Below are positions 8,878-17,490 of a stretch of DNA of 64,000 nt, piece by piece (within the stretch, counting starts at the first letter, position 1; the number at the start of each line of letters is the position of its first letter). The position numbers were made by a program, and so were the translations under genes. Under the pieces are notes generated by a model that made no database searches, was not told where the DNA came from, and saw only the letters and a program-made list of their open reading frames with translations. Where the stretch lies: assembly GCA_937873455.1 (NCBI GenBank), contig CALMYG010000002.1, positions 75,325-139,324 of the forward strand, written 5' to 3'. The stretch is from an uncultured Verrucomicrobiota bacterium. GTDB lineage: Bacteria; Verrucomicrobiota; Kiritimatiellia; CAIVKH01.

Positions 8878-9459
8878 TCAGCGCTTCAAGCGCCCGGCGG
8901 TCTCGACCAAAGAAGCGATTAAACCGGACAAGCTTTCCTGCTGCTGCTGATTCTTGAGTCCGCCGGCCTCATCAAACGCTTGATGCGCGGCGGGAACAGC
9001 CAGCATGTCCGGCATCACCATCACGCCGACATTGGCCAGCAAGGCCCGAAGGTTCAACAAGCCGCGCAGGCCGCCGAGGTTGCCGGGTGACGCGCTGATG
9101 AGTAGCGCGACTTTGCCGGCAAAGCATGCTCGCGGCGCTTCGCCTTCACGCTTGCGCGACGCCCAATCGATGGTGTTTTTTAATAACGCCGAATACGTGC
9201 TGTTGTGTTCCGGCGAGGCGATGACGAAGGCATCGTGATCCTTCATCAACTGTTTCCACGCGGTAACGGTAGCCGGCTCGCCCTCCCGGGCCTCCAGGTC
9301 CTGGTCAAACAACGGCATGGGATAATCGCGCAGGTCGGCGAATGTCGCCGCCGCGCCGGCGGTTTGCCCCACGTTGGCGGCCAGTCGCGCCAGTTTTTTG
9401 TTGTACGAATCTTCCCGGGCGCTGCCCGCGAAAAATAGAATGCGTGGAATCGTGTTCAT
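8878..9459 (-). CDS. NADPH-dependent FMN reductase-family protein
   Basis: 193 residues with a flavodoxin-like fold. FAGSAREDSYNKKLA at residues 10-24 is the phosphate-binding loop of the NADPH-dependent FMN reductase family, and SPEHNSTYSALLKNTIDWAS is the second conserved flavin-site motif. Family members reduce FMN, quinones, azo dyes or chromate using NAD(P)H in the cytoplasm. It is convergent with the EpsI gene (8 bp between stops) and unrelated to the exosortase operon. Substrate cannot be inferred. Confidence 0.9.
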   Translation of the reverse strand: MNTIPRILFFAGSAREDSYNKKLARLAANVGQTAGAAATFADLRDYPMPLFDQDLEAREGEPATVTAWKQLMKDHDAFVIASPEHNSTYSALLKNTIDWASRKREGEAPRACFAGKVALLISASPGNLGGLRGLLNLRALLANVGVMVMPDMLAVPAAHQAFDEAGGLKNQQQQESLSGLIASLVETAGRLKR

Positions 9460-9520
9460 CGTCGCTCCTGTTTGCTATGCAAACTATCGCGCCGAATCGG
9501 GAAAAAGCAACCCGGCCGGA

Positions 9521-10033
9521 TTATTCGTTATCGCTTAGCGGAACGGCCTCCGCTTTCGGCCCGCTGGCCTGCGTGAACATCGTGATCAACTCTTGCGCGC
9601 TTTTCAGCTCAGGCTTGTTGTTAGGCCAGTTAAACACCGGGCAGCGCACCGGAAATCCCCCGCCGGCCCGCACGATATACACCGCCGGCGTTTTGTTGAA
9701 CTTGAACGGGGCGAAGGTCTCGCGGGCCGAAGGTTTCAGCGGCATCTTCACCTTCACCTTGATGTAGTCCTGCAGGAACTTACTGACCCGGCCGTTTTGC
9801 AGGCCATGGCGCTCCCACCAGGTACACAGGCCCTTCTCATCGCTCGCATCGTGACGGAAAAAATACAAAAGGATATCCGCGCCCGTCTGTTTCTGAAGCT
9901 CCAACGCCTCTTGATAACCACGGTCGCCCTCAAACCACTTGCCTTTAGGAACCTTCGGCGCACCGGCCGGTTGCGCCATCACCGTTGCCAACGTCATCGA
10001 AAAAACCACCAACCCGGCAACCAGATGTTTCAT
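9521..10033 (-). CDS. Exported thioredoxin-fold protein without a CXXC site
   Basis: 170 residues from the ATG at 10033, chosen because it begins a clear signal peptide (MKHLVAGLVVFSMTLATVMA). The mature part reads GADILLYFFRHDASDEKGLC, then TWWERHGL, and later FAPFKFNKTPAVYIV, with the cis-proline TPA of thioredoxin folds. The usual CXXC is reduced to CTWW, so a single Cys remains, and disulfide exchange by the normal mechanism is unlikely. The family resembles thioredoxin_7-type exported proteins of unknown role. It is divergent from the TIGR03790 gene. Confidence 0.7.
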   Translation of the reverse strand: MKHLVAGLVVFSMTLATVMAQPAGAPKVPKGKWFEGDRGYQEALELQKQTGADILLYFFRHDASDEKGLCTWWERHGLQNGRVSKFLQDYIKVKVKMPLKPSARETFAPFKFNKTPAVYIVRAGGGFPVRCPVFNWPNNKPELKSAQELITMFTQASGPKAEAVPLSDNE

Positions 10034-10184
10034 ACGATCCTCGCTTTCCTTATCGGTACCGGGCAAGTATGGCACAACCGGATTGAAAAACAATCCGCGA
10101 TTCCGTTGGAGGCGGGAGAACCCTCGTTGCGTTTGTGCTGCGTCGAACCTTGATGCGCATCGCCAATCGCATTAGCATGCCGCC

Positions 10185-12668
10185 ATGAACCTACGCTTCT
10201 CCATCGGTTGGGCGCTGATAACCCTGGCCACAATGGCGCCTTCGGTCGAGGCGCTCGGGCCGCACGAATGCGCCATCATCGTGAATCGCCAGTCCCGCGA
10301 CTCGGTCGCCCTCGCCAATTTTTATGCGGATTTACGGGGCATCCCGCCGGTCAACATGCTTCACCTGGATATTCCCCAGCGTTTCACCGGCGCCGGCGCG
10401 GGCATGACGCCGGCTGAGTTTCGGCAATATATTTACGAACCCGTCGTCGCGTTATTGATGGAGCGCCAACTTCATTCCCACATTCTGGTCTGGCTCTACT
10501 CGCTCGATTTTCCCGTCCTGATCACCACCGACCCGCCGATGTCCCTCACCGGGCTCACCTTCACGCGCGGCCAACCACCCGCCGGCGAAGACATCCAAAG
10601 CGGCCTCTGGCGCTCTCCGCTGTACCGGGGGCCGGATAAAGCCGATGGCCCGGCTTCCCCCCCCATTTCCATGGAGCATTTCGCCGTTCACCTCACCACC
10701 AATATGCCCTTGCCCGCCATGATGCTCGGCTGGTCGGGCAGTCGCGGCATGACCGTCGAGGCCATTCAGCAACAGTTGCGCCGCTCCGCCACCGCCGATG
10801 CCTCCCAGCCTTCCGCATCGGTATTCTTTGACGTCCATGACGACATCCGCAGCACCACCCGGCAGTGGCAATTTGAACCGGCAAACCGCGAACTCACGCC
10901 GTTGGGAATTCTCGCGCATGCCGGCGCGGAACCCAGCCGAACCCGCACCGCGCTCATGGGCGTCATGGCCGGTCGGGCCATCATCCATGCTCCGGATTTC
11001 GGCGCCTTGACTTCCGGGGCCTACGCCGATCACTTGACCAGCTTTGGCGCCATCTTTGACACATCCGAACAAACGAAAATCACCGAATGGCTTCGCCACG
11101 GCGCGGCCGGAACCGCCGGTACCGTGACCGAACCGGGAAGTCTGACCGTGCCGACCCTCCTCTGGCCCAAATTTCCCACCGCGCGGCTGTTCGTTCATTA
11201 CGGCGCCGGGTGTACCTTGATTGAGAGCCTGTACCAATCCGTGCGTTCGCCACTCCAACTGCTCCCGATGGGCGATGCCCTCGCCGCACCCTGGGCCAAG
11301 CCGCCCGGCATCACCCTGATCTCCATGGCCGACGACGAGGATAAACCGCTCAGCGGTAAAGCCGAATTCATGGCCAGCACATGGGGCGGCTTCGGCCAGG
11401 CGCCGCCGGTCACCGTGTTCCTGCTTGATGGACGGCCCGTGCAGCACCCCGGCAACCAGCCCTTGCTGGGCTTCGATACCACGCGTCTGTATGACGGCCA
11501 TCACGAACTTCGGGTCATCGCGTATGCAAACGAATCGGTCCGGCACCAGGGGTTCGCCATCCGGGAGTTCAGCGTGCGCAATCGCGGTCGAGACGTCACG
11601 TTGGGCGGATACGCCCAGCGCCAAGAAGTTGATCTCTACCGGCCGCTCATCTTTCAGATCACCGCCGAACCGGAACCGCAAGAAGTCGCCATCGTCGCCC
11701 AGGAACGCATCCTCACCCGGGGCCCGTACACCAACGGCGTTCCCCTCAGCGTGCCCGCCATGCTGGTCGGCGCGGGTCCGGTCGCCTTCCAGGCGGTGGC
11801 GGTGTATGACGGCAAGGAACCGGTGCGCAGCGCGCCGCTGCACCTCAACATCCAACCCTTGAACCAGCCGCCGCGCCTCACCGGAATTACCATTACCACC
11901 AACGAACCGGAAGTCCTCACCGTGACCGCCGCGGCCGAAGATCCTGAGGGCGACACCACGGAACTGTTCTGGTATGCTGATGCCTTGGCGCTGACGCCGA
12001 CCTTCGAGGCCGCGCCCCTTCCAAGTCGTGGAGCCATCCGGCGCGAGGGCAATGCCCTGATTCTGCATGCGTCCAACGACTGGTTTGCCGCCCTGACCGA
12101 AATCGACCAACCCAACCGGATCAAGGAACTGCGGACCACGTTTCGCGTGCTCGACGACGCGGCCGTCGACACCCCGCACCAAGCCACCCTGGTCTTCAAC
12201 TACCGCGATGCGGATAATTTCATGGCCTTCGGCATGAACGGTCGTCAAAGTTCATGGATGCTCGTTCGCTTCCGCGATGGCGTGGCCGACGGCATTTTCT
12301 CCAAGGGCGCACCGATCGAGAACGGACGCGATTATACCCTCACCGCCGCCGTGCTGAATGACCGGCAGCTGGCGCTGCTCGTCGATGACGATGTGCTGGG
12401 GGTGGTTGATGCCGCCTTCGGCCCCGGAAAAGTCGGCGTGCGCACCCGCACCGCACCGGTGCGCTTCAACCACCTCTTCGTCGCGCCGCCCTCCGCGCTG
12501 ACCACCGAGATTCGTCCCGCGGTCGGCGGGCTCTCCCTGCCGGAAACGCGTTCCGACCTCCTGCCGAACCTGCATGCGGTCGCCCGCGATATGCAGTGGA
12601 CGGTCATCCAGCCGGTCCTCGGCAGCCCGGGCGTTATCGCGCCGTCTACGGAGAGCGAATCACCCTGA
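10185..12668 (+). CDS. TIGR03790-family secreted protein
   Basis: 827 residues with a short signal peptide (ALITLATMAPSVEA). The N-terminal 370 residues match the TIGR03790 pattern: VIVNRQSRDSVALANFYADL and RGIPPVNMLHLDIP, an internal HILVWLYSLDFPVLI, then GTAGTVTEP and FVHYGAGCTLIESLYQSV, where family members have the EP and Y-x-x-G-x-T elements. Beyond this lie additional beta-rich, Ig-like segments. The family occurs in PVC and myxobacterial genomes; its function is not known. The 3' end overlaps the convergent gene at 12646 by 23 bp. Confidence 0.83.
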   Translation: MNLRFSIGWALITLATMAPSVEALGPHECAIIVNRQSRDSVALANFYADLRGIPPVNMLHLDIPQRFTGAGAGMTPAEFRQYIYEPVVALLMERQLHSHILVWLYSLDFPVLITTDPPMSLTGLTFTRGQPPAGEDIQSGLWRSPLYRGPDKADGPASPPISMEHFAVHLTTNMPLPAMMLGWSGSRGMTVEAIQQQLRRSATADASQPSASVFFDVHDDIRSTTRQWQFEPANRELTPLGILAHAGAEPSRTRTALMGVMAGRAIIHAPDFGALTSGAYADHLTSFGAIFDTSEQTKITEWLRHGAAGTAGTVTEPGSLTVPTLLWPKFPTARLFVHYGAGCTLIESLYQSVRSPLQLLPMGDALAAPWAKPPGITLISMADDEDKPLSGKAEFMASTWGGFGQAPPVTVFLLDGRPVQHPGNQPLLGFDTTRLYDGHHELRVIAYANESVRHQGFAIREFSVRNRGRDVTLGGYAQRQEVDLYRPLIFQITAEPEPQEVAIVAQERILTRGPYTNGVPLSVPAMLVGAGPVAFQAVAVYDGKEPVRSAPLHLNIQPLNQPPRLTGITITTNEPEVLTVTAAAEDPEGDTTELFWYADALALTPTFEAAPLPSRGAIRREGNALILHASNDWFAALTEIDQPNRIKELRTTFRVLDDAAVDTPHQATLVFNYRDADNFMAFGMNGRQSSWMLVRFRDGVADGIFSKGAPIENGRDYTLTAAVLNDRQLALLVDDDVLGVVDAAFGPGKVGVRTRTAPVRFNHLFVAPPSALTTEIRPAVGGLSLPETRSDLLPNLHAVARDMQWTVIQPVLGSPGVIAPSTESESP

Positions 12669-13119
12669 TCCGGTATAGGCGACTCGTCGCGACCGGCGCG
12701 TCAAGATCGTGCCGGTTCGTCGTAACACCGGCCGCGAGCGCCACAAAGTTTGACGGCCCGGCCGCATGCTCCACCGTATAAGAAGATGCGTTCCCCACGG
12801 CGTTCCAGAATAACCACAACCGACCCCCGCTGTAGATAAACCGCACCAGGTTGGGCGCGCCGGCCTCAGCACCCCAAGGCCCGAGATAGCCGGGATAATG
12901 CCGGTAGTTCACACTGGCCAGCGGCGTGCGGGAAAGATCGCCGAGATTGGCTGCGGCAAGCCGGTAGTTGGGGGAAGAAGGCGCCGGACCAGCGTTGGCC
13001 TTGCCGGAAGTAAAGGCATAAGAAGCCAAGGCGTAGTTGGCGCTTGATGGCTTTTGCGCCATGGCCGCAAGGCCGCCCCCAAGCAGCAACACCAACACGA
13101 GATGACCTAAACGGCTCAT
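12646..13119 (-). CDS. Small secreted protein with NYxL repeats and a C-terminal Fn3-like module
   Basis: 157 residues beginning with a signal peptide (RLGHLVLVLLLGGGLAAMAQ). Two related segments follow, SSANYALASYAFTSGKANAG and SSPNYRLAAANLGDLSR, a repeat of the S-x-N-Y-x-L type seen in extracellular proteins of this group. The last 65 residues form the RLWLFWNAVGNASSYTVEHA to RLYRIRVIRSP module that also ends other secreted proteins in this window. It is probably extracellular or surface-attached. It starts 12 bp downstream of the tail-fibre-like gene at 13131 on the same strand, so they are likely co-transcribed. Confidence 0.7.
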   Translation of the reverse strand: MSRLGHLVLVLLLGGGLAAMAQKPSSANYALASYAFTSGKANAGPAPSSPNYRLAAANLGDLSRTPLASVNYRHYPGYLGPWGAEAGAPNLVRFIYSGGRLWLFWNAVGNASSYTVEHAAGPSNFVALAAGVTTNRHDLDAPVATSRLYRIRVIRSP

Positions 13120-13130
13120 GAAAATTTCCG

Positions 13131-14234
13131 CTAGTTGTAGATCCAGATGCGGACGCGCATTTGCTCAACAACTTCGTCGTGAAAAGCCCGCCGTACCCGG
13201 ATCTGGTTGGTCGATAACTGATCGTAGAAGAACCCGTAAACCCCGGAGGACCCGACGAAGTATCCATACCCGTACGTAAGGGGGCCCAGGGCATTACGCG
13301 CCTGTAAATCCACCATATACCGGTCGAGGTTGCCGCCAAGGTTATGGTTTAACACGCGTGTTTGATTCTGCGAATAACTCAACCACCCGCTGTCATAATT
13401 CGGCCGCGGGAAGGTGCCCTCGGCCTGGCCGGTCACCTTGACATTGCCGTGTACATGGAGGCGGGCCGAGGGATTGTTGGTACCGATGCCGAGCTGGTTG
13501 TTCTTAAACACCAGCGACCCGTTATGATACATGAACATGTATTGATTGTCGGGGTCGTAGCCAATTGATCCGCCGAAACTTCCTCCGGCACGAAACTCCA
13601 CGGTCGGCAGACCGAGCCCGGCATCGATGATGACATCGGCATCCCTGGTCTCCGAATGAATCATCGCCCGGGAATCCGTGCTGTAGCGAAACACATGCAA
13701 GGCCGCCTGGGGGTCGCTCTTCCAGAGGCCCACGTTGCCGATAAATTGAAACGTGTTGGTGCCATCGGTGTACCACGGCCCTTGAGCAGGCACGCTCTGG
13801 GCCACCTGGGCCACTGCCGAGGTCGCGGCATAGCCCGCGGTCACGGCATACGTGGCACGCTCGGCGTTGTAGGCAAAGGGCACGCTTTGAATGGGAATGC
13901 GCGGGGTCATTTCCGGATCGCTGCCAACCTGAATGGACAATGCCCGGTTATCGCCAATGAAAATAGTGGGGCTGATAACACCCAGGGTGACGGAGAAAAG
14001 TCCGCCGCGCACCTGGACCACCGATTGGGTTTGCACCCAAAGCACGCTGCCGGCGTCCTGATCGTTCCAAATGCGGAACACCATGGCCACGTCCGCATCA
14101 ATGGGATTCCCCTGCGTATCCGTCAGGTGACCCTGGTAGGCAATGGAGTAAGGAATCGCCAAGGCATGGCCTGTGCACCCGAGAAACGCAACCGCCAGAA
14201 TCATGAGTCGCCACGTAAAACCCCGATTCTTCAT
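13131..14234 (-). CDS. Secreted protein, tail-fibre-like C-terminal region
   Basis: 367 residues from the ATG at 14234, which has a GGGAGG ribosome-binding site and starts a signal peptide (LMILAVAFLGCTGHALA). The N-terminal domain begins IPYSIAYQGHLTDTQGNPID and contains VFRIWN and GLFSVTLG, a pattern frequent in secreted proteins of Planctomycetes, Verrucomicrobia and related groups. After about residue 230 it reads like a phage-tail-fibre or shell-type protein (LGIGTNNPSARLHVHGNVKV). The C-terminus has no anchor. It is upstream of, and probably in one unit with, the small secreted gene at 12646. Confidence 0.72.
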   Translation of the reverse strand: MKNRGFTWRLMILAVAFLGCTGHALAIPYSIAYQGHLTDTQGNPIDADVAMVFRIWNDQDAGSVLWVQTQSVVQVRGGLFSVTLGVISPTIFIGDNRALSIQVGSDPEMTPRIPIQSVPFAYNAERATYAVTAGYAATSAVAQVAQSVPAQGPWYTDGTNTFQFIGNVGLWKSDPQAALHVFRYSTDSRAMIHSETRDADVIIDAGLGLPTVEFRAGGSFGGSIGYDPDNQYMFMYHNGSLVFKNNQLGIGTNNPSARLHVHGNVKVTGQAEGTFPRPNYDSGWLSYSQNQTRVLNHNLGGNLDRYMVDLQARNALGPLTYGYGYFVGSSGVYGFFYDQLSTNQIRVRRAFHDEVVEQMRVRIWIYN

Positions 14235-14583
14235 GTCGATCCTCCCGATGTTGCGGATTATGGATGAATCTCCGTATCCATGCATGGTCTCGCTGCAGTC
14301 AGCATACTGAAAATTTCGACCGCGCACAATCCCGCGAAACAGCATCCCGACGAGGACGCCCGGATCGTTCGGCGCAAGATCCGGATGGTAGAGCCCCGCC
14401 ATCCGATCGCGTTTTCCCTTTTATTTTTAATAGATTGGTCGCTTTTCCCGCACCACGGATCGCGCACAATTTCCGGTTGTCGGGTGGCCTAGCGAATCGT
14501 CGGGGTTTTGCCGTTTCTTTCGCGCCACGCCATTTTGTCGAAAGTGATATACAGGCAACGCGCGCCGGGTATTATCTACTCGC
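14235..14583. other. Divergent intergenic region
   Basis: About 350 bp between the minus-strand fibre-like gene and the plus-strand secreted nuclease-like gene. The AT-rich stretch around 14410-14450 and the TATTAT near 14570 are possible promoter parts, but I could not fix a full promoter. No reading frame here shows protein-family features. Confidence 0.45.
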
Positions 14584-16848
14584 GTGCGTATTCGATCGGC
14601 TAAATCTAACGGGGTAGTCACACGGCTTCATGCCGTATATTGGATCGTCGCAAGCATCATCGGCGCGGGTACGCCATGTATCGGTCAGGCACTACTGCCC
14701 ACACACTACGCATGGGACCCCGGCGCTCCACTGCCTCCCGGCTGGACCGCCATCAGCATGGGCACGCCGTACACCACCACCGCATCCTCCGGAATCGCAC
14801 CCAATGCTGGACGCTTTGACACCTCCAACGCCCGGCTTCATGTAGTCGTTAACGGCATCCCCAGCAATCTTGTCTATGCGCTCAAGGGAAACCCGTCATC
14901 GGGAACGGCCATCAACGGGATTTTCGAAGTCCTTGAATCAACCGATGGCGAGTTCTTTACCCCGGTTCAGGTCATCGTCAACAAGAACAACGCCTGGGTG
15001 ACCTACACCAACGAACTATCGAGCCAAACCCGCCACGTTTTATTTCGCTACACCAGCAAAACCAATGGAAATATTGCGATTGACGATGTCCGCATCGAAG
15101 GGGCGCCGCCCGCGAGCGAACCGGAAGCTCCCTCGTTGCCGATTGGCGCCTTCACCGTCATGGCCGCCAATCTTTCCATACAGCCCAGTGCGTCCTTTTC
15201 CTATTATGATGATTCCGCCGGACGCCTGTTCCAGGGCCTGCAGCCGGACATCGTGGCGATTCAGGAGTTTACCGTCACCAATACCGGCGGACACCGCGCC
15301 TTCGTCGACCAGCACTTCGGAACCAATTACCATTTTTTCGTGGAATCAACGGATGGCGACACCGCAAGCCCCATGCCCAACGGGATCATCAGTCGATGGC
15401 CGCTGATCGCCGCCGGGGAATGGGAAGACGTCAACATCAGCAACCGCGATTTTGCCTGGGCCACCGTGGAACTTCCCGGCAGCGGCCGGGTGCATGTCGT
15501 CAGCGTTCACCTCAAAGCAGGCTCAACCGAGTCCGATATCGACCGGCGGATTCTGCAAGCACACGCCTTGACCAACCTCATCCATCACGCGTTCGGCTCG
15601 AACGACTACATCATCCTGGCTGGAGACTTGAATTGTAGTACGCGCAACGAACCCGCCCTGCGCATCTTGACCAATATCTTTAACGATGTTCGGCAACCCG
15701 CCGACCGCCACGGCAACCGGAACACCAACCGGGCCGGAAATCGTCCGTTCGACTTCGTTCTGGCCAACCAGGCCGTTGCCGCCTACGAGACCCCGCTGAC
15801 CGTGGATGGCGTCCTTTTCCCGGACGGCCTGATATTCATCGACAACCAGTGGGATATACTACCTCACCCGATTCTGGCCGGCGACTCCTACGCACCGAAC
15901 CGCCAACACATGCCGGTTATGAAGCGATTCGCCATCGACGTCACTTTTCCCCCGCCGCTGCATCCTCCCGGCGAATTGGTCTTCTTTGACTTCGAAGACA
16001 ACGGCGGCCTGTTCGTAACGACCCCGGACCGGATCCACCCCAACCTCGCCTCGGCATCCAGCTACACCAGCGACGACGGAACCGTTCAAAATGTCGCGGG
16101 TATTTGCGGACGCGGCATCAGCGATACCGGATGGCAGACCGGCTTGCGGCATTACACCTTCACGGTCGAGGTTGCCGCCGGATTTCAGGCTTCTATTACC
16201 GGCATGCAATTTTTCGGCCGCAGCTCGGGAACCGGCCCGATTTTCTGGTATGTCGTCACCAGCCACGATCACTATGCAACCCCCCTGGCTACCGGCGAAC
16301 AGCTCAACGACAGCCTATGGTCGCGCCACCTCTTTTCCTGCATGCTCGGCCCAATTACCGGCGCCGTGACCCTGCGTGTTTATGGGCTGGATGCTTCGGC
16401 GGGCGCCGGCACCTGGGCGCATGATACCGTCAAACTGTTCGGTTCGGTGACGCCGATCACCCCGCCCGAAGACGATGTCAACGGAAACGGCATACCGGAT
16501 GCATGGGAATTCCAATTCTTCGGGCGGTTGTTGTCGCCAGGAGAAACCACGCTGGATAGCGATGGCGACGGGCTGTCAAATTGGGCCGAATTTCTCGCCG
16601 GAACCGACCCCACCGATGCTGCTTCCGGTCTTTTCGTGGAGGCTCACTTCACCGAGAGCGGCCACATTCTGGTATCCTGGAACAGCGTAACCGGGCGCGC
16701 CTACCGCATCGAACGCGCCGAAGCGCTCACGGGAACATTTACCCCCATCACGGAAGGAGCGATTCCCGCCACCCCGCCCGTCAACAGCCATCTCGATGTT
16801 TCCGTCCCCACGCATCATGGCCGTTTGTACCGCATACGGCTTGAATAA
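14584..16848 (+). CDS. Secreted endonuclease/exonuclease/phosphatase-family protein with thrombospondin-3-type repeats
   Basis: 754 residues from a GTG start; a hydrophobic segment at about residues 17-33 (HAVYWIVASIIGAGTPCIG) acts as signal sequence. Residues about 40-180 form a beta-sandwich. An EEP hydrolase domain follows: FTVMAANLSI, DIVAIQEF (metal-binding Glu), VVSVHLKAGS, ILAGDLNCS (Asp and Asn) and a late QHMPVM His. These are the expected catalytic positions of this DNase/phosphodiesterase superfamily. The C-terminal part has calcium-binding thrombospondin-3-like loops (DVNGNGIPDAWE and LDSDGDGLSNWAEFLAGTDP) and the ILVSWNSVTGRAYRIERA module. Substrate could be extracellular DNA or phosphate esters. 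Confidence 0.82.
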   Translation: MRIRSAKSNGVVTRLHAVYWIVASIIGAGTPCIGQALLPTHYAWDPGAPLPPGWTAISMGTPYTTTASSGIAPNAGRFDTSNARLHVVVNGIPSNLVYALKGNPSSGTAINGIFEVLESTDGEFFTPVQVIVNKNNAWVTYTNELSSQTRHVLFRYTSKTNGNIAIDDVRIEGAPPASEPEAPSLPIGAFTVMAANLSIQPSASFSYYDDSAGRLFQGLQPDIVAIQEFTVTNTGGHRAFVDQHFGTNYHFFVESTDGDTASPMPNGIISRWPLIAAGEWEDVNISNRDFAWATVELPGSGRVHVVSVHLKAGSTESDIDRRILQAHALTNLIHHAFGSNDYIILAGDLNCSTRNEPALRILTNIFNDVRQPADRHGNRNTNRAGNRPFDFVLANQAVAAYETPLTVDGVLFPDGLIFIDNQWDILPHPILAGDSYAPNRQHMPVMKRFAIDVTFPPPLHPPGELVFFDFEDNGGLFVTTPDRIHPNLASASSYTSDDGTVQNVAGICGRGISDTGWQTGLRHYTFTVEVAAGFQASITGMQFFGRSSGTGPIFWYVVTSHDHYATPLATGEQLNDSLWSRHLFSCMLGPITGAVTLRVYGLDASAGAGTWAHDTVKLFGSVTPITPPEDDVNGNGIPDAWEFQFFGRLLSPGETTLDSDGDGLSNWAEFLAGTDPTDAASGLFVEAHFTESGHILVSWNSVTGRAYRIERAEALTGTFTPITEGAIPATPPVNSHLDVSVPTHHGRLYRIRLE

Positions 16849-16868
16849 CACACCGGACAACCACCTTT

Positions 16869-17474
16869 ATGGCAAAAAAACGCGATAACGGGGTATCCCT
16901 CGACTCCTTCCTTGATATCCTCACCTGCCTGCAAGGGGTGCTGATGTTGATTATCATCACCACCGGCATCGACGCCGCGCAGACCAAGGTCATGGTCGCC
17001 ACGCCGATTGAACTGGCCGGCAATGAGCTGCCCATCTTCATTGAATGCCGCAACAACCAATTGTTCAGGGTCCCGGTCGATGAAGCCCGCGAAGCGGTCG
17101 CGGCCAAGCAACTCGAGATCATGCGAGCCCGGCGCGCCGCCACCGGCGGCGGGAACATCATGGAAAGCATCGGTTCCGCCGATATCGATATCGGCGACTA
17201 TGTGGTGGACTTCACGCGGTTCCTCAGCGGCCAGATCGCCCTGATGCCTAAAGACGAGGCGGAGGGGTATCAATTTTCGGTGGCGGAACGGGAAACGCCG
17301 ACCAATTGGTTCGGGCGGATCGTGGCTGAAATGGACCCGGAAAACCAACGGCTGAACTTTCTTGTCCGGGACGACAGCTTTGAAATCTTCAAGCTGGCCC
17401 GGTTCGTCGCCTGGACCAAGAACATCAAGGTCACCTACTCGCTCATCCCGCGAAACGATCCGCTGATCTTCTGA
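16869..17474 (+). CDS. Conserved single-membrane-span protein of unknown function
   Basis: 201 residues. An N-terminal stretch SLDSFLDILTCLQGVLMLIIITTG is one transmembrane helix with a short charged cytoplasmic start, reminiscent of the ExbD/MotB-like membrane anchors in which a helix leads to a periplasmic domain. The rest (from about residue 45) is soluble, with no recognised motif and a DxDxGDYVVDFTRF segment. It begins 20 bp after the secreted nuclease-like gene on the same strand and is probably co-transcribed. No partner ExbB or MotA gene is present, so function is unknown. Confidence 0.65.
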   Translation: MAKKRDNGVSLDSFLDILTCLQGVLMLIIITTGIDAAQTKVMVATPIELAGNELPIFIECRNNQLFRVPVDEAREAVAAKQLEIMRARRAATGGGNIMESIGSADIDIGDYVVDFTRFLSGQIALMPKDEAEGYQFSVAERETPTNWFGRIVAEMDPENQRLNFLVRDDSFEIFKLARFVAWTKNIKVTYSLIPRNDPLIF

Positions 17475-17490
17475 CCCGAACCGCACCGGT

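Noticed and set aside
9521..10033. Redox-active thioredoxin assignment
   Set aside because: The expected CXXC is CTWW, so I call it only thioredoxin-fold.
10452..12248. Long minus-strand frame of 598 residues
   Set aside because: Antisense to the TIGR03790 gene, rich in Gly/Arg/His and without any domain pattern; typical of GC-rich antisense frames.
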